A DNA stretch of 64,000 nucleotides from Lucifuga dentata (GCA_014773175.1 VXCM01000465.1:190896-254895); one strand, 5' to 3'. Shown: positions 1-62,786, counted from the stretch's first letter. The notes: generated by a model from the letters alone, not told the origin. A program made the numbers and translations.

Positions 1-583
1 GCGGCTAACCTTCATTCCTCTCCTTTCCAGGGCATATCTCCACCTCTCTAGGTTTTCCTCCACCTGCTCCCTGCTCTCACTACAGATCACAATGTCATCT
101 GCAAACATCATAGTCCAAGGGGATTCTTGTCTAACCTCATCTGTCAGCCTGTCCATCACTACAGCAAACAAGAAGGGGCTCAGAGCTGATCCTTGGTGTA
201 GTCCCACTTCCACCTTGAACTCCTCTGTCACACCTACGGCACACCTCACCACTGTCTTACAGCTCTCATACATGTCCTGCACCACTCTAACATACTTCTC
301 TGCCACTCCAGACTTCCTCATACAACACCACAGTTCCTCTCTCGGCACCCTGTCATATGCTTTCTCTAGATCTACAAAGGCACAATGCAGCTCCCTCTGA
401 CCTTCTCTGTACTTCTCTATCAACATCCTCAAAGCAAATACTGCATCTGTAGTACTCTTCCTTGGCATGAAACCATACTGCTGCTCAGAAATGCTGACTT
501 CTGCCCTTAGTCTAGCTTCCACTACTCTTTCCCATAACTTCATTGTGTGGCTCATCAACTTTATTCCTCTGTACGACTCTAGA
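1..583 (-). mobile_element. 5'-truncated LINE, reverse transcriptase fragment
   Basis: Read on the minus strand, one frame stays open from about position 580 to the window edge. It encodes a LINE reverse transcriptase core: YRGIKLM near the start, then QYGFMPRKST, FVDLEKAYDRVP, the LHQGSALSPFLFAV block and the catalytic box MFADDIVI (FADD), followed by REQVEENLERW and RRGMKVS. The style resembles fish RTE-like LINEs. The clade is inference. The copy starts abruptly inside the RT domain near 583, so it is 5'-truncated, and it continues past position 1. It lies in the cacng5 intron after exon 2, on the same strand as the gene. No stop or frameshift was seen, which suggests a fairly young insertion. 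Confidence 0.85.
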
Positions 584-1000
584 ATATTTCATATTATCAA
601 AACAACTGTTTTGTTGATCAGATGAAGAGATACATTACTCATTTTTGATAGATTCCTTTCTGAATATAAATCATATTGGTTCCCTCCAGAGGAGAAGTAA
701 AAGTGAATCTTGGAATAAAACAAAATAAACTCTTGATCAGCATTTGCTGCTATGCCAGATGTTGTATAAACAGAACACAATATTAGAAGTTATTATTCAA
801 AGGTTGACGTGAAAATTCAATAACTATTCTGGAGGAGCCAGGCTGAATCTGACTGCAACACAGACATGGTAGATTTTTGAAAAGAAACTCACAGAAAAAC
901 AACAAAATAATAGCAAAAAAATACTCATGCTGTTTAGATAAACACCTCAAGGGGGCGATGTGGGTTAAGTTATTAAGCCTGAAGCTGTTGTAATACTCAC

Positions 1001-1087
1001 TAAGCACATTTACTGTGGACTCTGAGGTCAGCTGGACATTCATGGGCATGATGTACTCAATGGTAAAGCAGCGGCCCAACTCTTCAC
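1001..1087 (-). CDS. cacng5: cacng5 exon 2
   Basis: This 87-bp exon has an acceptor (pyrimidine-rich ...tttcctctccag) at 1088-1089 and donor gtgagt from 1000. It continues the split Gly codon of exon 1 and reads GEELGRCFTIEYIMPMNVQ, then LTSESTVNVL. It carries the second cysteine of the claudin-type GLW-C-C motif in the first extracellular loop. Confidence 0.93.
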
Positions 1088-1668
1088 CTGGAGAGGAAAG
1101 ATGCCAGAACGTTGAAGAGAGACATGATGGCACTGTTTCTGATTCCAGAGTCCCAATGATAACAAAACATTCCTATCAACCAAATTTCTTTTATGGCTTC
1201 CAGGTGGCAGCTTTGTGGCGGGCTAAACCTTCACACTTGATCGTTGGACTTTACATGAAGTGAACACCAAAATTAAAAAAATAAATAAATAAAAAAAAGC
1301 AGAAATCTGTCATTTTCCCAAAAATGATGGTTTAGTGAGGACCTGGGCCACATTTAGGTGATGGCAAGGTTACCAGGTTATATGATCCCACATACAGCCC
1401 TAATCAAATCACTTGTGAAGACTTAGGGCCAGCGAAGAACCTGGGGAGAAACCCTTTGAGACACATTTTAAGCTTGTTTTTAATCCATATGGACCCCACA
1501 TAACAATGCTGGATGGTCAGTCAGTTTCATAGCAGACCTTCCATTCATTGGCTGCTGTATTCTTTTCATTTACATAAGTCTTATATAACATAATGTATCC
1601 TGAAAAGAAGTCTACACACACACACACATGCACACCACGTACATGCACACACATTCATGCACACACAG

Positions 1669-1724
<56 letters not shown>

Positions 1725-2019
1725 AATAGTTGGCATTATCCCCTCGGACTGAGATGAGTGTGAGTGTATATTGAAATCATATAATTATATTGTGTCAGTG
1801 ATGTCAGTGAGTACGTCAGCATTTGTGCTGTAAGAGTGTGTCTCTGTACAGGATTGAAAACAGACTGCAGGCATCTTGTTTTTGGTGTGCGTGACTGAAA
1901 AGGAAAAAAAATACAGAGACATTTTCTCTCACTCTGCCTTTTGTGTTCATCACCCACTCGCAAACTTTCTCTGACTTTCCTTCCCTCTCTCAGTTAAACA
2001 CATACACACAGAGACAGAC

Positions 2020-2069
<50 letters not shown>

Positions 2070-2632
2070 AGTAATTGTGAATGTGTGCAGTTTGTGGGAA
2101 AGTAAACGGTGGTTGAGTCAGTGATGATGTGACACCGTGACAGGATCAGTGACACATTTAGCTGTTGCACAGTACAAACCAAGATCTCCAGAGTATAATT
2201 TGATTTCCAGCAATGACTTAGTTCACCATAGCACTCTCTGCTCCACAGTTCAAATTTTGACAAGTTTTACTGCTTTCAGAACACAAAGAAATGTATCCCA
2301 GACATTTGCTTGCATAATGTTCTTGCCTTTTGGGACCAGCTTGCACCATAACAATGCCTGAAACACATTCAAATCCAACCCCAGTCTAAACCCAGCAGCT
2401 GTCGTTTGTCAATGACTAATCAGTATCCGTACTAACCAGCCAGGAAGCAGACCCTCCAGAGGCCAGAGTGAAGCGAGGTCCTGATGTCAGCACTCTGGTT
2501 CAGAGGCAAAATGACCCCCTCCTCCAGATACAACCAGTAGTCTGTGCTCACGGCCACTCCCAGCAGCCCCAGACCACTGATGGCAAAAATGCTGCTCAGT
2601 AATGTCAGAGCCTTCCTACTGCATGCACTCAT
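1001..2632 (-). CDS. cacng5: cacng5, partial (exons 1-2): TARP / calcium-channel gamma-5 subunit
   Basis: Two spliced exons, join(1001..1087, 2437..2632) complement, encode the N-terminal 94 residues of a claudin-fold transmembrane AMPA-receptor regulatory protein. The protein begins MSACSRKALTLLSS, has a first membrane helix at about residues 9-28, then STDYWLYLEEGV, an NQS glycosylation site and the GLWRVC...GRC claudin-family signature. Gamma-5 is favoured over gamma-7 by MSAC and by IEYIMPMNVQLTSESTVNVL in exon 2. Type II TARPs modulate AMPA-receptor gating at the neuronal or glial surface. Exon 2 ends in phase 1 with a lone A, to be completed by the next exon (AAG expected). That exon and helices 2-4 lie beyond position 1. 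Teleost a/b paralogue identity was not resolved. Confidence 0.93.
1614..1721. repeat. (CA)n then (AG)n microsatellite
   Basis: An interrupted CA-rich stretch (1614-1668) is followed by an almost pure AG run of about 48 bp (1674-1721). It lies in cacng5 intron 1. Confidence 0.95.
2011..2066. repeat. (GACA)n/(GA)n microsatellite
   Basis: A short GACA run changes into a GA run of about 42 bp. It is followed by the unique-looking string gatgaagtaattgtgaa, which recurs beside another GA tract at 59746. Confidence 0.95.
2437..2632 (-). CDS. cacng5: cacng5 exon 1 (start codon exon)
   Basis: The ATG at 2632-2630 is in a good initiation context (ggccATGa). The 196-bp coding part encodes 65 residues plus one base. 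It includes the signal-anchor-like first membrane helix (LLSSIFAISGLGLLGVAV), the STDYW motif and GLWRVCFLA. The donor is G|gttagt at 2436. A plausible acceptor (ttgatttaag) sits just upstream of the start at 2673-2674. The exon would then carry about 40 bases of 5' UTR (2633-2672) preceded by a separate noncoding exon. That upstream part is inferred. Confidence 0.95.
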
Positions 2633-3926
2633 GGCCAGAGGTGTGGGGGTGGAATCTCCCAGGAGGTTGGTGCTTAAATCAAGAAGAAATCTGGTGGTAA
2701 AAGAGAAATAAAGGGAAAAAAAATACTGTAAAATATTAAAGGAGGTTGATTATTCAAAGGACGAGCTTAAAACCCTTTATCTAAGGAAAGATAAAAATGG
2801 AAGAAACCACTAAAGAGGGAATTCAGAGACAAATCCCCTCTCCTCAAATGGCCAAGTGAGCATAATAGCTGTTTTAAAGAGTCAAATACCAATGTAGCAA
2901 TAAAGCACAATATAAATCAGATGATCTAGTAAGAGGTTCTCAGGTCCACAAAGATGTAGTCAAAATGAAATCATAAAGTCAATGAGATAGTCCAGTGAGG
3001 AGAATATCATGATGGAGTCCAGAAATGAGTCAATTGAGTCCTCTATCAGTTCACGTGATTTACCATAGACTCCTGTAAGACAGAACAATTATAAAAAAAA
3101 ATATGGCTGGCCATCCAAAAAAATAGTGTATATATGGGGAACACTGATGGGCTTATACTGGATGTGTTCTTGGAATAGTAAACTCCACTTTACTGGATCA
3201 TATGCATGAAACTCCAGTTAATATGCCTCCTGTGGTTATGCTCAGTGCTGCATTCATGAAGCAGAGATGTCATCTCTCTGCATCTTGTGTCTTTTGCTGA
3301 AGAAAAGCATTGGTGTTCACAGTGGAATATGGAACTTGGGTTCATTATGGAGCTCATATCTACATGAGAGGAAAGAGAATTTTCTCTACACTGGATCTGT
3401 AGCATCTGCATGTTAGACAGCATTATAATCATTTATACACCTTTATGAAAATGCAGTGAGTCAGCGCTATTCACATCCTTATTTCAGATTACCATGAGAA
3501 ACGCCTGTGTGAATTCATTTTGTAAACACAATCCAAATGGGACCTAAGTGTTTTGTGCAATCATGGTCCTTTGTTACCCTGACTGAGAGAGGGAAAGGAG
3601 GGGGAAATGGTTGAAAATATCACCAGTATATTTCAGAGTGGTACCTGTGAAAAGTCTCAGCAGCCAAAGAGATGAGGAAGTCAAACCTTCAGTAATGTCA
3701 TGATGAGCATCATGAAATGTCAGAGTAGGCTGCTAACTGAGGGAATCAACAACATTTTTTTAGTTTCTTGTCTCACAGGTGAACCTTGTCCAAATCAATG
3801 TTTAATTCCATTCCAACAGGGACCGTTTGCTCATGCACTGTAGATAAATGCTGTATGCGCACTCTCCAAACTTAAATTTTGACCTTCATCAGTTGTAGTA
3901 TTTTGGACCTTTCCACTCTCCACTTT

Positions 3927-4048
3927 GCAGCCAAATGAACTGAACAAGAATTTATATTCAGGTCTGTATTGTGGCTGTAAGATTTTCAGTTATAGCCACA
4001 ATACAGACTTCACTTCAATATGAATTCTAGCTCAGTTCATTTGGCTGC
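3927..4048. repeat. Long imperfect hairpin (foldback element)
   Basis: The left arm starts gcagccaaatgaactga and includes gtctgtattgtggct. The right arm carries the reverse complements (agccacaatacagac and tcagttcatttggctgc). The arms are about 55 nt with a few mismatches and a loop of about 9 nt (gattttcag). It is either a tiny MITE or foldback element, or a hairpin that could form in RNA. No flanking target-site duplication was recognised. Confidence 0.8.
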
Positions 4049-4881
4049 CAAACCTTTCAAGGATAAAATACTGAAATGTGGATCAATAATAAACCCATTG
4101 AGCCTTCAGACTCAGAGACCAGTTTGACAAACACCAGTAAATACAGGAATTAGATGTGCTGCAGCCAACTGTGAATACAAATGCTCAAATATTTTGAAAC
4201 CCAGGGCTGAGTTTTGACATTTTATAGATTTGAATCAGCAAAAGCCAGCAGCTCTTGATAAAGTTGAACATTCATGAAAGCATTCATAAGTCAAAGTCGG
4301 AATTTGGCAGCCTGATCACATAATAAGAAACCATGTCAAGTGACAAGGTGATGATAGTTTCTATCCAGGAAGCACATCAGTGATGCATGGCCAGTGACAG
4401 TGGGAGGAATTAGCTAAAGGACAGATTGTCAGGGACAAGCTAATTAGAGAGGATGATAAGCTCATTTTTCAGCTTTTGATCCATGCTAATTCATTTATGG
4501 CTAGTTCTACCATCTTTTACTGTTTATTGTATATTTCAGCAGTGCAGTGTATTTTATTTAGGTCTTTAATTTGAAATAAGAACAGCCAAGGGGATTTTAA
4601 ACTTTACCATGGAGCTCCAAACTTCCTGAAGCTTCCATCTGTTGGCCTCTGAACAGCCAAATTTGTTTCTCTTTATTCCCACACAAACAAACAAACCTTA
4701 ACTTCTAAAGCGACCTTTATCTTAGATGTCCTCTCACATGCAAAACTCTGCAGCAAAAATCTCTACAAAGCTGCTTTTTTATAATAAAATCCTAACCTTA
4801 CAGCATTACAATATTAAGGAGAATGAATAGCCTAAGTTCGAGCCTGATTTCTTAGACATGTGAATGCTAAAGTTCTGGTAA

Positions 4882-4884
<3 letters not shown>

Positions 4885-4932
<48 letters not shown>
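4885..4932. repeat. (CT)n microsatellite
   Basis: Pure CT run of about 47 bp in the intergenic region. Confidence 0.97.
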
Positions 4933-4934
<2 letters not shown>

Positions 4935-5670
4935 ATTACATTGACAGGAGATTTATATAAGCTATCCAATTAAAATCAGATGTCAAATCGTATCTATAAT
5001 CTAAAGCAACTGCCCTTGGTGCTGAAATATCGATTCCAATGTCAGCTTTAAGGCTGTACAACTGGATTTTATGGTGTAGTTATTTTTTCCTGTGGGAACT
5101 TCTTACTCACAGCATTGAAATATTTTTTCGTTAAAATGATAATATAAGTTCTAACAAAAATATCATAGACAATAATACTATTACTAGGGCTATAGTATAT
5201 GTAAAAATAAACCTCTTGTGTCCTTGCACATTGCATCCTCTCGACTATCATGTCTTTCCAGTCTAAAAGAAACATGTCTGTAACTAAAATCAATGTTAAT
5301 TAAACTTAATTAATTTATAATTTATTAGTTATATACATATTATTGCAGTGTTGCAATTGCTAAATATAGGAACCAAAAACGAACTGCGACGACATCAAAA
5401 CTCCAAATATCTTCGTAAATATCATGATGGAAAACATCACAAACATCATACTTATTAGTGAATGCGTATAGCAACACCAGTCTGTCATTAGAAGCATTAT
5501 GAATATATGGGAATGTGACATACAAACTATTTTTTATAACCTTTACATTTCAAACTAACCTCCCAAAATTCACATCTGCAGCGCTGCTGTGTAACATGTT
5601 TTCCGTGTTCCCAACCTGTTCGTCGCGTTTTGTGAGCTTGTACTGAAAGTTGTGAATTAATATCTCCTAC

Positions 5671-5765
5671 CTGCAGACACTGAGAGGGAGACGGACAGTC
5701 TGGAGGAAATTTGGCTCCGTCGATGCTCCAGTCCGTCGATGTGTTTGGAAATTCCTTCAGAAACT
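5671..5765 (-). promoter_or_regulatory. Candidate noncoding 5' exon / promoter area of cacng5
   Basis: On the minus strand, a strong donor (CTGCAG|gtagga, exon end 5671) follows a block preceded by a good acceptor-like sequence (gcctttacttcccag, ending at 5766). The surroundings (about 5570-5800) are much richer in CpG than the rest of the intergenic DNA, for example cgtcgcg and repeated ccgtcgatg. The block is about 3 kb upstream of the cacng5 start exon, which itself has a plausible acceptor before its ATG. A minus-strand open frame covers it but has no ATG and is preceded by an in-frame stop, so I read it as noncoding. This is inference; it could instead be chance splice-site matches. Confidence 0.35.
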
Positions 5766-5858
5766 CTGGGAAGTAAAGGCAGCGTGTCAAAGCAACAGTC
5801 CAAAGGAATAAAGTGAAAGTCAACAAGGCTGGTTCCACTTAGCTTTCTGATGCAAACA

Positions 5859-5861
<3 letters not shown>

Positions 5862-5909
<48 letters not shown>
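5862..5909. repeat. (GA)n microsatellite
   Basis: Pure GA run of about 48 bp, immediately upstream (minus sense) of the candidate cacng5 5' exon. Confidence 0.97.
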
Positions 5910-5911
<2 letters not shown>

Positions 5912-6300
5912 GGGGTCGTTGAAGTGTTTCAGCACCAAGGACAGTTCCGCTCAGCTTTAACAGGAATAGACAGCTGTCTGTTAATAGCTGTTGTGTTTTG
6001 TTAAAGTGCACAGATTAAAAAAAAAATTAATTACAAAAATACACACAGCCCACTTTTTCTCTGACCAGATACTTGCACAGTATCTGTAGATCATACTGTA
6101 AATTACACAAAACCAGAGGAGTGAGTTTAAGTGATTTTTGTGATTACAGAAGAAAACTGTCAGTACTGTCACAGTGTCAGTTTGACTACAGTCTGTTTCT
6201 AAGGAAGTCATTGCAAAGTATGTGGTTTTTCTATTGCTGCACAATAGCAATCGAAAAAGGACTCAAATCAAAACAAGCGAGCATATTAACATTTTCATAC

Positions 6301-6306
6301 TTTATT
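6301..6306 (-). terminator. prkca: Distal polyadenylation signal (AATAAA)
   Basis: A canonical AATAAA on the minus strand in an AT-rich setting, about 2.25 kb after the prkca stop. It was chosen as the distal site because no later coding exon intervenes. This is a sequence-motif call only. Confidence 0.35.
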
Positions 6307-7026
6307 TATACACAGTATCCGTCATACCACAGTTAACAGAGGAATAACAAGATTCAGATGAACAAAAGCAGTGAAAAGGAAACCAATACAAATATTTCTG
6401 TGGCTCTATTTGTAGCCTATAGTGGTACTGTACCCTGACTAGCCTATTTGGTTATCTCTGCCATGGGTCCAAATGTCATCCTCTCCTCTGATACAGATTG
6501 CCAGTGTGAGACATGTAAACATTCAGTTTTCTCTTAGCCTTTAAAATCTCAGATTGGTCCTAATGTACATGTGCAGGTTAATTAACGAATTGAAAGTAAA
6601 GACTTACAGCAGCCTTTCTAAATTTGGCAGTTTTAAAAAGCCTCACTGTTGTAGCTTTGCGTGCCTCAGTAGTAACCTAGTAGTAGCCTCTAGAGAACAC
6701 TGCTAAATACACCTGATTGAAAACAAACAGACTCAGTTTGGCACCAACAGAAGCAATTTACATCTAATATATGTGTCTGTTTATAATTTAGTTCTTTAGC
6801 TACATGACAATGAGGGGGCGAAGACGAGCAGAAAAGCGCACAATGCTTGTTGGATGGGTTTGTCTCATTTGGTGTGACAAGGTGAGAAACTCCATGCTCC
6901 ACACCGTTGATCTCTGTAACATGCAAAGGCCTTTCTCATGCTTAGATCAGGCCTTGCCTCATGCATGCACACAATAGAAGCAAAAATAGCATGTTTTAGC
7001 CACAGAGGGCCGTGAAATTCTCATTC

Positions 7027-7060
7027 CTTTACTTGGGTTCTTAGAAGAACCCAAGTAAAG
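7027..7060. repeat. Perfect 16-bp-arm palindrome
   Basis: The arms ctttacttgggttctt and aagaacccaagtaaag are exact reverse complements separated by only two bases (ag). In the prkca 3' UTR it would form a stable RNA stem-loop. Confidence 0.95.
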
Positions 7061-8006
7061 AAGAAATTGGCCCTGAGACGACCAAGGCAAGAGGGCATTC
7101 AACCGTTTCACGCACCATTTCACAAAGGTGCTGCATATTCTCTATGACACTGATTAGTAGAAAACAACAGGTAAATAGTGGAAATACATACAACAAGATT
7201 TGCTGATACCAAAGCTTCCAAAGTTTCAGCTAAATGTTATATTTCTTCTTGGGGTAACCTAAGCACAGAAATCTTCAAACCATCTAAGGTAGTAAAAGCA
7301 CATTCAGTTCATGGTATAAAATCTGTAAGCAATTTCTCTTTTTCAGACCTCTCATTTGAAACATATTTACAAAATCGTTAACATACTGTATGGGATAGAC
7401 ATCTTTCTGGATGTAAAAGTTTAGTAAGCAGAACATAAAACGGGAACAAAACCTTTTCCTTAATTAGAAAGTGAGAAACTGTTTTTCATAAGACTTTCAA
7501 AAACATACAACAGTTACATACTAACATACTGTATATCATAATACTAAAATTTACAATGATACCAGACGTGTACCGCATCCTAGAGTCTACTGCTCATACA
7601 GTGTCAGAAAATAAGCATGCAACATTTGCATTGTGCATATAGAAATAGCATCTTTATAGTTTAAAACACTCTTTGATCCACAGTTTCAGACCTTTATACT
7701 GTTTAGCTACTGTATTTGTCTCTGTTGTACACCCACTGTAGGCAGCATCTACTGGACTGAAAACTTTGTAACTGTGAACATACGATATGTGCTTCAATTT
7801 CTCTGCGTGAGAAGTTCAAAGTCCTACAAAACATGTGAGATATAAACGGTCCCTGTCCGGGGTTTAGTGTGTAGAACTTGACACTGTTGGGAATGTGGAG
7901 AGTCAAGCTACAGGGAACCACATTATAGTTGAAAAAGATGTAAGAGCTGCAATAGAAATGTTCTCTTCCACTTCTGCTTTGGCACTCTCATAACAGTACT
8001 TTACCG

Positions 8007-8012
8007 TTTATT
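8007..8012 (-). terminator. prkca: Proximal polyadenylation signal (AATAAA)
   Basis: An AATAAA on the minus strand about 545 bp after the prkca stop codon. It could give a short 3' UTR form. Motif only. Confidence 0.35.
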
Positions 8013-8555
8013 CAGTATAGAAATATAAATGTCTATCAGAAGTAGATAAAGTAAAGCTGGGACAGAGCAGAAAAATACAGTATGTTTCATTCTTGTGCAG
8101 TGCAGCTTGTTGCATGGCAAGACCAGGAACACGAGGAGGGAAAAGTCTTGCATTGGTACATCAACACCTAAAGGCATAACGGGATAACGACTAATACTTC
8201 CACACACGAGAAAAGGCTGTGGGTTTGGAGAATTACATGGACACTGATTTAGAATGAAGAACATGCGGGCAGCATGAGGAAATTTATGCAAAAATATCAG
8301 TGCTTTGTATTTCTCATTTACTTTTACTTTCATTCAGATCGTACAAACAGACCAACGTACTTCATGAGCTTCAACACTTGCTCCTCTTTCCTCAGTCAGT
8401 CTGCACACAGACACTGAAAGTAGTTAAGAGAATGCTGTAGGAGACAATATGAGTCTTTTGACATTGAGACATTTGTGGGAGTTTGGAGTTTTGGAAGGAT
8501 CTCGTAGTCTGCGACAGTCCATGTAAATTTTTCTTCCTCTCCCTCTGCTTTCTCC

Positions 8556-59777
<51,222 letters not shown>

Positions 59778-59804
59778 TTAACAATTTATGATATATCAAA
59801 GTGA

Positions 59805-59874
59805 ACAGAGTGATCAGTCATTCTTTACTTTTTCTTACATGTAAGAAAAAGTACAGAACGATTGATCACTCTGT
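59805..59874. repeat. 70-bp near-perfect palindrome
   Basis: acagagtgatcagtc and tactttttcttacatg on the left are mirrored by catgtaagaaaaagta and gattgatcactctgt on the right. There are about three mismatches over 35-bp arms and no spacer. Confidence 0.9.
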
Positions 59875-59923
59875 GCATATAAACAACCGAATCTGCCTTA
59901 AGGTAAAATATAAATGCACGCAG

Positions 59924-59946
59924 ACACACACACACACACACACAGA
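59924..59946. repeat. (CA)n microsatellite
   Basis: Short CA run followed by agatagagagag. Confidence 0.9.
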
Positions 59947-60070
59947 TAGAGAGAGCAATCAGTGCATCAAAAGGAACCTCTCTCCTATTCATGCTGTGCA
60001 CTGCATGTCTTCAATCCAATGATCTTGCACTCTTTTGTAACATTCAAATTCCATTGATATTCATAAGAAT

Positions 60071-60108
60071 GGGTGTGTGTGTATGGATGTGTGTGTGTGT
60101 GTGTGTGT
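60071..60108. repeat. (GT)n microsatellite ending at an N
   Basis: Interrupted GT run that stops at the N at 60109. Confidence 0.92.
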
Positions 60109-60817
60109 NGAAGTTAGAGAATTTCCATGGAAGTGATCATCAGTCAACCTCAAACTGTTTTTGACAAGCCTCTCTCATACAGACACAAATAAACAAGTGC
60201 AGATATAGACAGGCTCCGCTGCATGTGCACACCCACACACGCTCCCACACAAGAAATGCCATTGCGTGATCTTGTGTTTTGTAGTTGTTTACAATATGTC
60301 AGCTTGCTGATTGCATCACTCTCTCCCACTGAACTAGGATCAGACTCCACAGTGTGTCAGTGAGACATGGCTGACATGACACCTGACGCTGCTCTCACGT
60401 CAGCGACAGTGGCATTTACATTTGGATGCTGGTGCAGATCTGGAGAGAAAAGCAAAGCATGGACATCTGTGATGGCTAGAACAGAAGCTGTCTCCCTCTG
60501 ACTCTCACTCTGTACACCCAAATGTATTTTTCCCTGCCATTATTTGAAATTCCTCCTTCTTTCTTCTTCATTCTCACACAATCTGTCTCCTTCTCTCATT
60601 GTCATGCTGCATGCTTGTTCATGTGCACTTTTGTGCTTTCCCACAATCATAATTCTGTGGTTTAGTCTATAGCTCCGCCAGCTAAATCACAGTTGCCAGA
60701 CAATCTGACAGGCATTGGTTAAACAAGTGAAATGAGTTTACGAAGGATCAGAATAAACAGCATTCAAATGTCTCTGCTAAAGGGTGTAATCATATCACTC
60801 AGACAATCAGATAGATA

Positions 60818-60819
<2 letters not shown>

Positions 60820-60866
<47 letters not shown>
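60820..60866. repeat. (GA)n microsatellite
   Basis: Pure GA run of about 47 bp, with GATA-like words on both sides. Confidence 0.97.
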
Positions 60867-60869
<3 letters not shown>

Positions 60870-60974
60870 ATCGATAGATTGATAGCTCCACAACTAGTCC
60901 ACACCATTCAATAAATAATCTAATCTAGATCTAATCCTTATACTCCTCACTAACAGCTCTCTCATTCTTTGTAT

Positions 60975-60987
60975 GTGTGTGTGTGTA

Positions 60988-61040
<53 letters not shown>
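60975..61040. repeat. (GT)n microsatellite
   Basis: GT run of about 66 bp with two early interruptions. Confidence 0.97.
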
Positions 61041-61042
<2 letters not shown>

Positions 61043-61814
61043 AAGATGGAAATTTCCATGTCAGTGATGTATGTTGCTCAGTAATAAAACATACGTGCAA
61101 AGAGAGCTAAAAGAGCTACAAAGCTCAGCAAAATAGTAGCTCAAAATGATATATCCATGCTCAGAAGTTGTGACTTGCTCCATTTATCATTTTCATGTGT
61201 GTAAAGAGGTTTGCAGTGTGTGCAGACATGGTAACAGAATGCTTTAGTGATTCTTGCTATGTTAAATCACAAACTGTATTTCTTTTATCAATTAACAATC
61301 AAGATAGTGTGTCGTAGCTCAGAAATCACATCTATATCACACTTTTCCACATACCCACTACAAGCTAAACTTTTATTTAGTGTTGAACTCTACAAGCCTT
61401 ACCATTAATCATTTAAGTGTGAGCATCAGCACATATGACAAGTCACCACAAAGTTAAAACAGCAAACACTGGGTTTTAGTACGAGCCCTGCAAGGCAGGA
61501 AATTGAAGCTGCCAGCAAATTCAAAAACTCAGCAATCTGAGGAAAGCAGGTAAGAGCGTCTGGAAATTAATGTCAAAAGCCAGGGGAAGCAGAAGGTCCA
61601 ACTGAGCCAACACTGAAAACAGCTATAAATTCATGAATTTCCCACTATTTTACACCATCAGAACTCCAACAGTGGGATGGAAAGAAGGAGTGGTTGTTTT
61701 AAGGATGACTTTGGAAAAGACACGGAGTGTCCTGCACTGCTAAATAAATTCTCAGGCCTTTCAAGGCTCAAAACAGATGGAAGATAATATCCCTGTACTT
61801 CAACAAACAGCCTT

Positions 61815-62140
61815 CTTATCTACCTCTGCCAGGGAGGGTATATGATCAACACTTTGTTTGTTAGCGGGATATCTTGAAAAATTACAGACAGATTTGGATT
61901 ACATTTGGGAGACAGATAGATAATGTTAGGGGAAGGAATGATTACATTTTGAATGTGATCTAGATCATTCGAGATCCAGGATCCCAAAAGATGTTTTTAG
62001 CCTATAAGATCAAGGCTCATGGGTGATTTCAATGAATTTTAGCACGGTGGCTCCTTTTTCTTTTTTTTTTTTNTGGGGGGGTGGGGAGGTTTTTTTATTT
62101 GGGGATTTTGTTGATCTTAGCGGAGGTACGTGCTCTCAAA
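61815..62140 (+). repeat. Dispersed fish repeat fragment
   Basis: It contains ctctgccagggagggtatat, gtttgttagcgggatatctt, acagacagatttgg, then gcggaggtacgtgctctc. This is a layout I recall as a common dispersed element in fish. Related wording occurs at 30810-31125. A T-run / N / G-run gap (N at 62073) interrupts it. Confidence 0.5.
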
Positions 62141-62749
62141 GCTGCTTGTTACTTTTAATACATTCAAAAACTTGGGGACAAAACAGGTCACGACTTGGTC
62201 AAATCTGAGAAGGCAGGGAAGGCAGGAGGAGAGTTTTATTTATGGAAGAAGCCATTAAAAGTTAGATTTTGTATCATATTTACTGCTGTGTCAGTATTCA
62301 GCTGATGGCATTCATTTCCACTTCATATCCACCCCCACCTCGCCCCGTGTCAAACTTTCAATCTTTCATCCCACCTCCTGCACACATTCTGCTGCCACTG
62401 ATATTAACAAAGCATTTTCTCATATGCAAAGGAGGAATACAAAATATGTGGAATATGTGGTCGTGTGCATTTTCACCTCGCAACAGTTTTGTAATACTGT
62501 TTTTCTCAGCAGGATAAAAGCTCGGAGCATAATCATCAGGTTTCCCACTGCCTACTTACAATATGTGAATCACAGTGTAATGACGTCTATAAGTTTCTCT
62601 CCCTCCATCCATCAGCACTCAGCCTCACCCACCCACNCACGCGAACTGACTCGACGACGATCTCAGTTCAGAGGTGAAGGAGAGCCGCTAAGCTGTGGGA
62701 CAAATCAAGCTTTGCCCTTGGTGTGTGTGCGTATGTGTGTGAGTGGGTG

Positions 62750-62755
62750 AGAGAG

Positions 62756-62786
<31 letters not shown>

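Larger units (their letters stand above)
2673..6280. other. Intergenic / cacng5 upstream region
   Basis: No conserved coding exon was recognised between the cacng5 start exon and the probable prkca polyadenylation site. The stretch is AT-rich. It holds a 122-bp hairpin (3927-4048), two CT/GA microsatellites (4885, 5862) and a CpG-rich exon-like block near 5.6-5.8 kb, listed separately. Confidence 0.6.
6281..8555 (-). other. prkca: prkca 3' UTR (probable)
   Basis: This is the sequence downstream of the prkca stop codon on the minus strand, with no other gene recognised. Two AATAAA signals on the minus strand, at 8007-8012 and 6301-6306, would give 3' UTRs of about 0.55 kb and 2.3 kb. The region includes a perfect 34-bp palindrome at 7027-7060. 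Its exact end is inferred. Confidence 0.5.

Noticed and set aside
5527..5838. Minus-strand frame that looks like a secreted protein (hydrophobic start EPALLTFTLFLW)
   Set aside because: The frame begins at GTG directly after an in-frame TAA and has no ATG, so no signal-peptide start exists in this exon. It is kept only as a possible noncoding exon.
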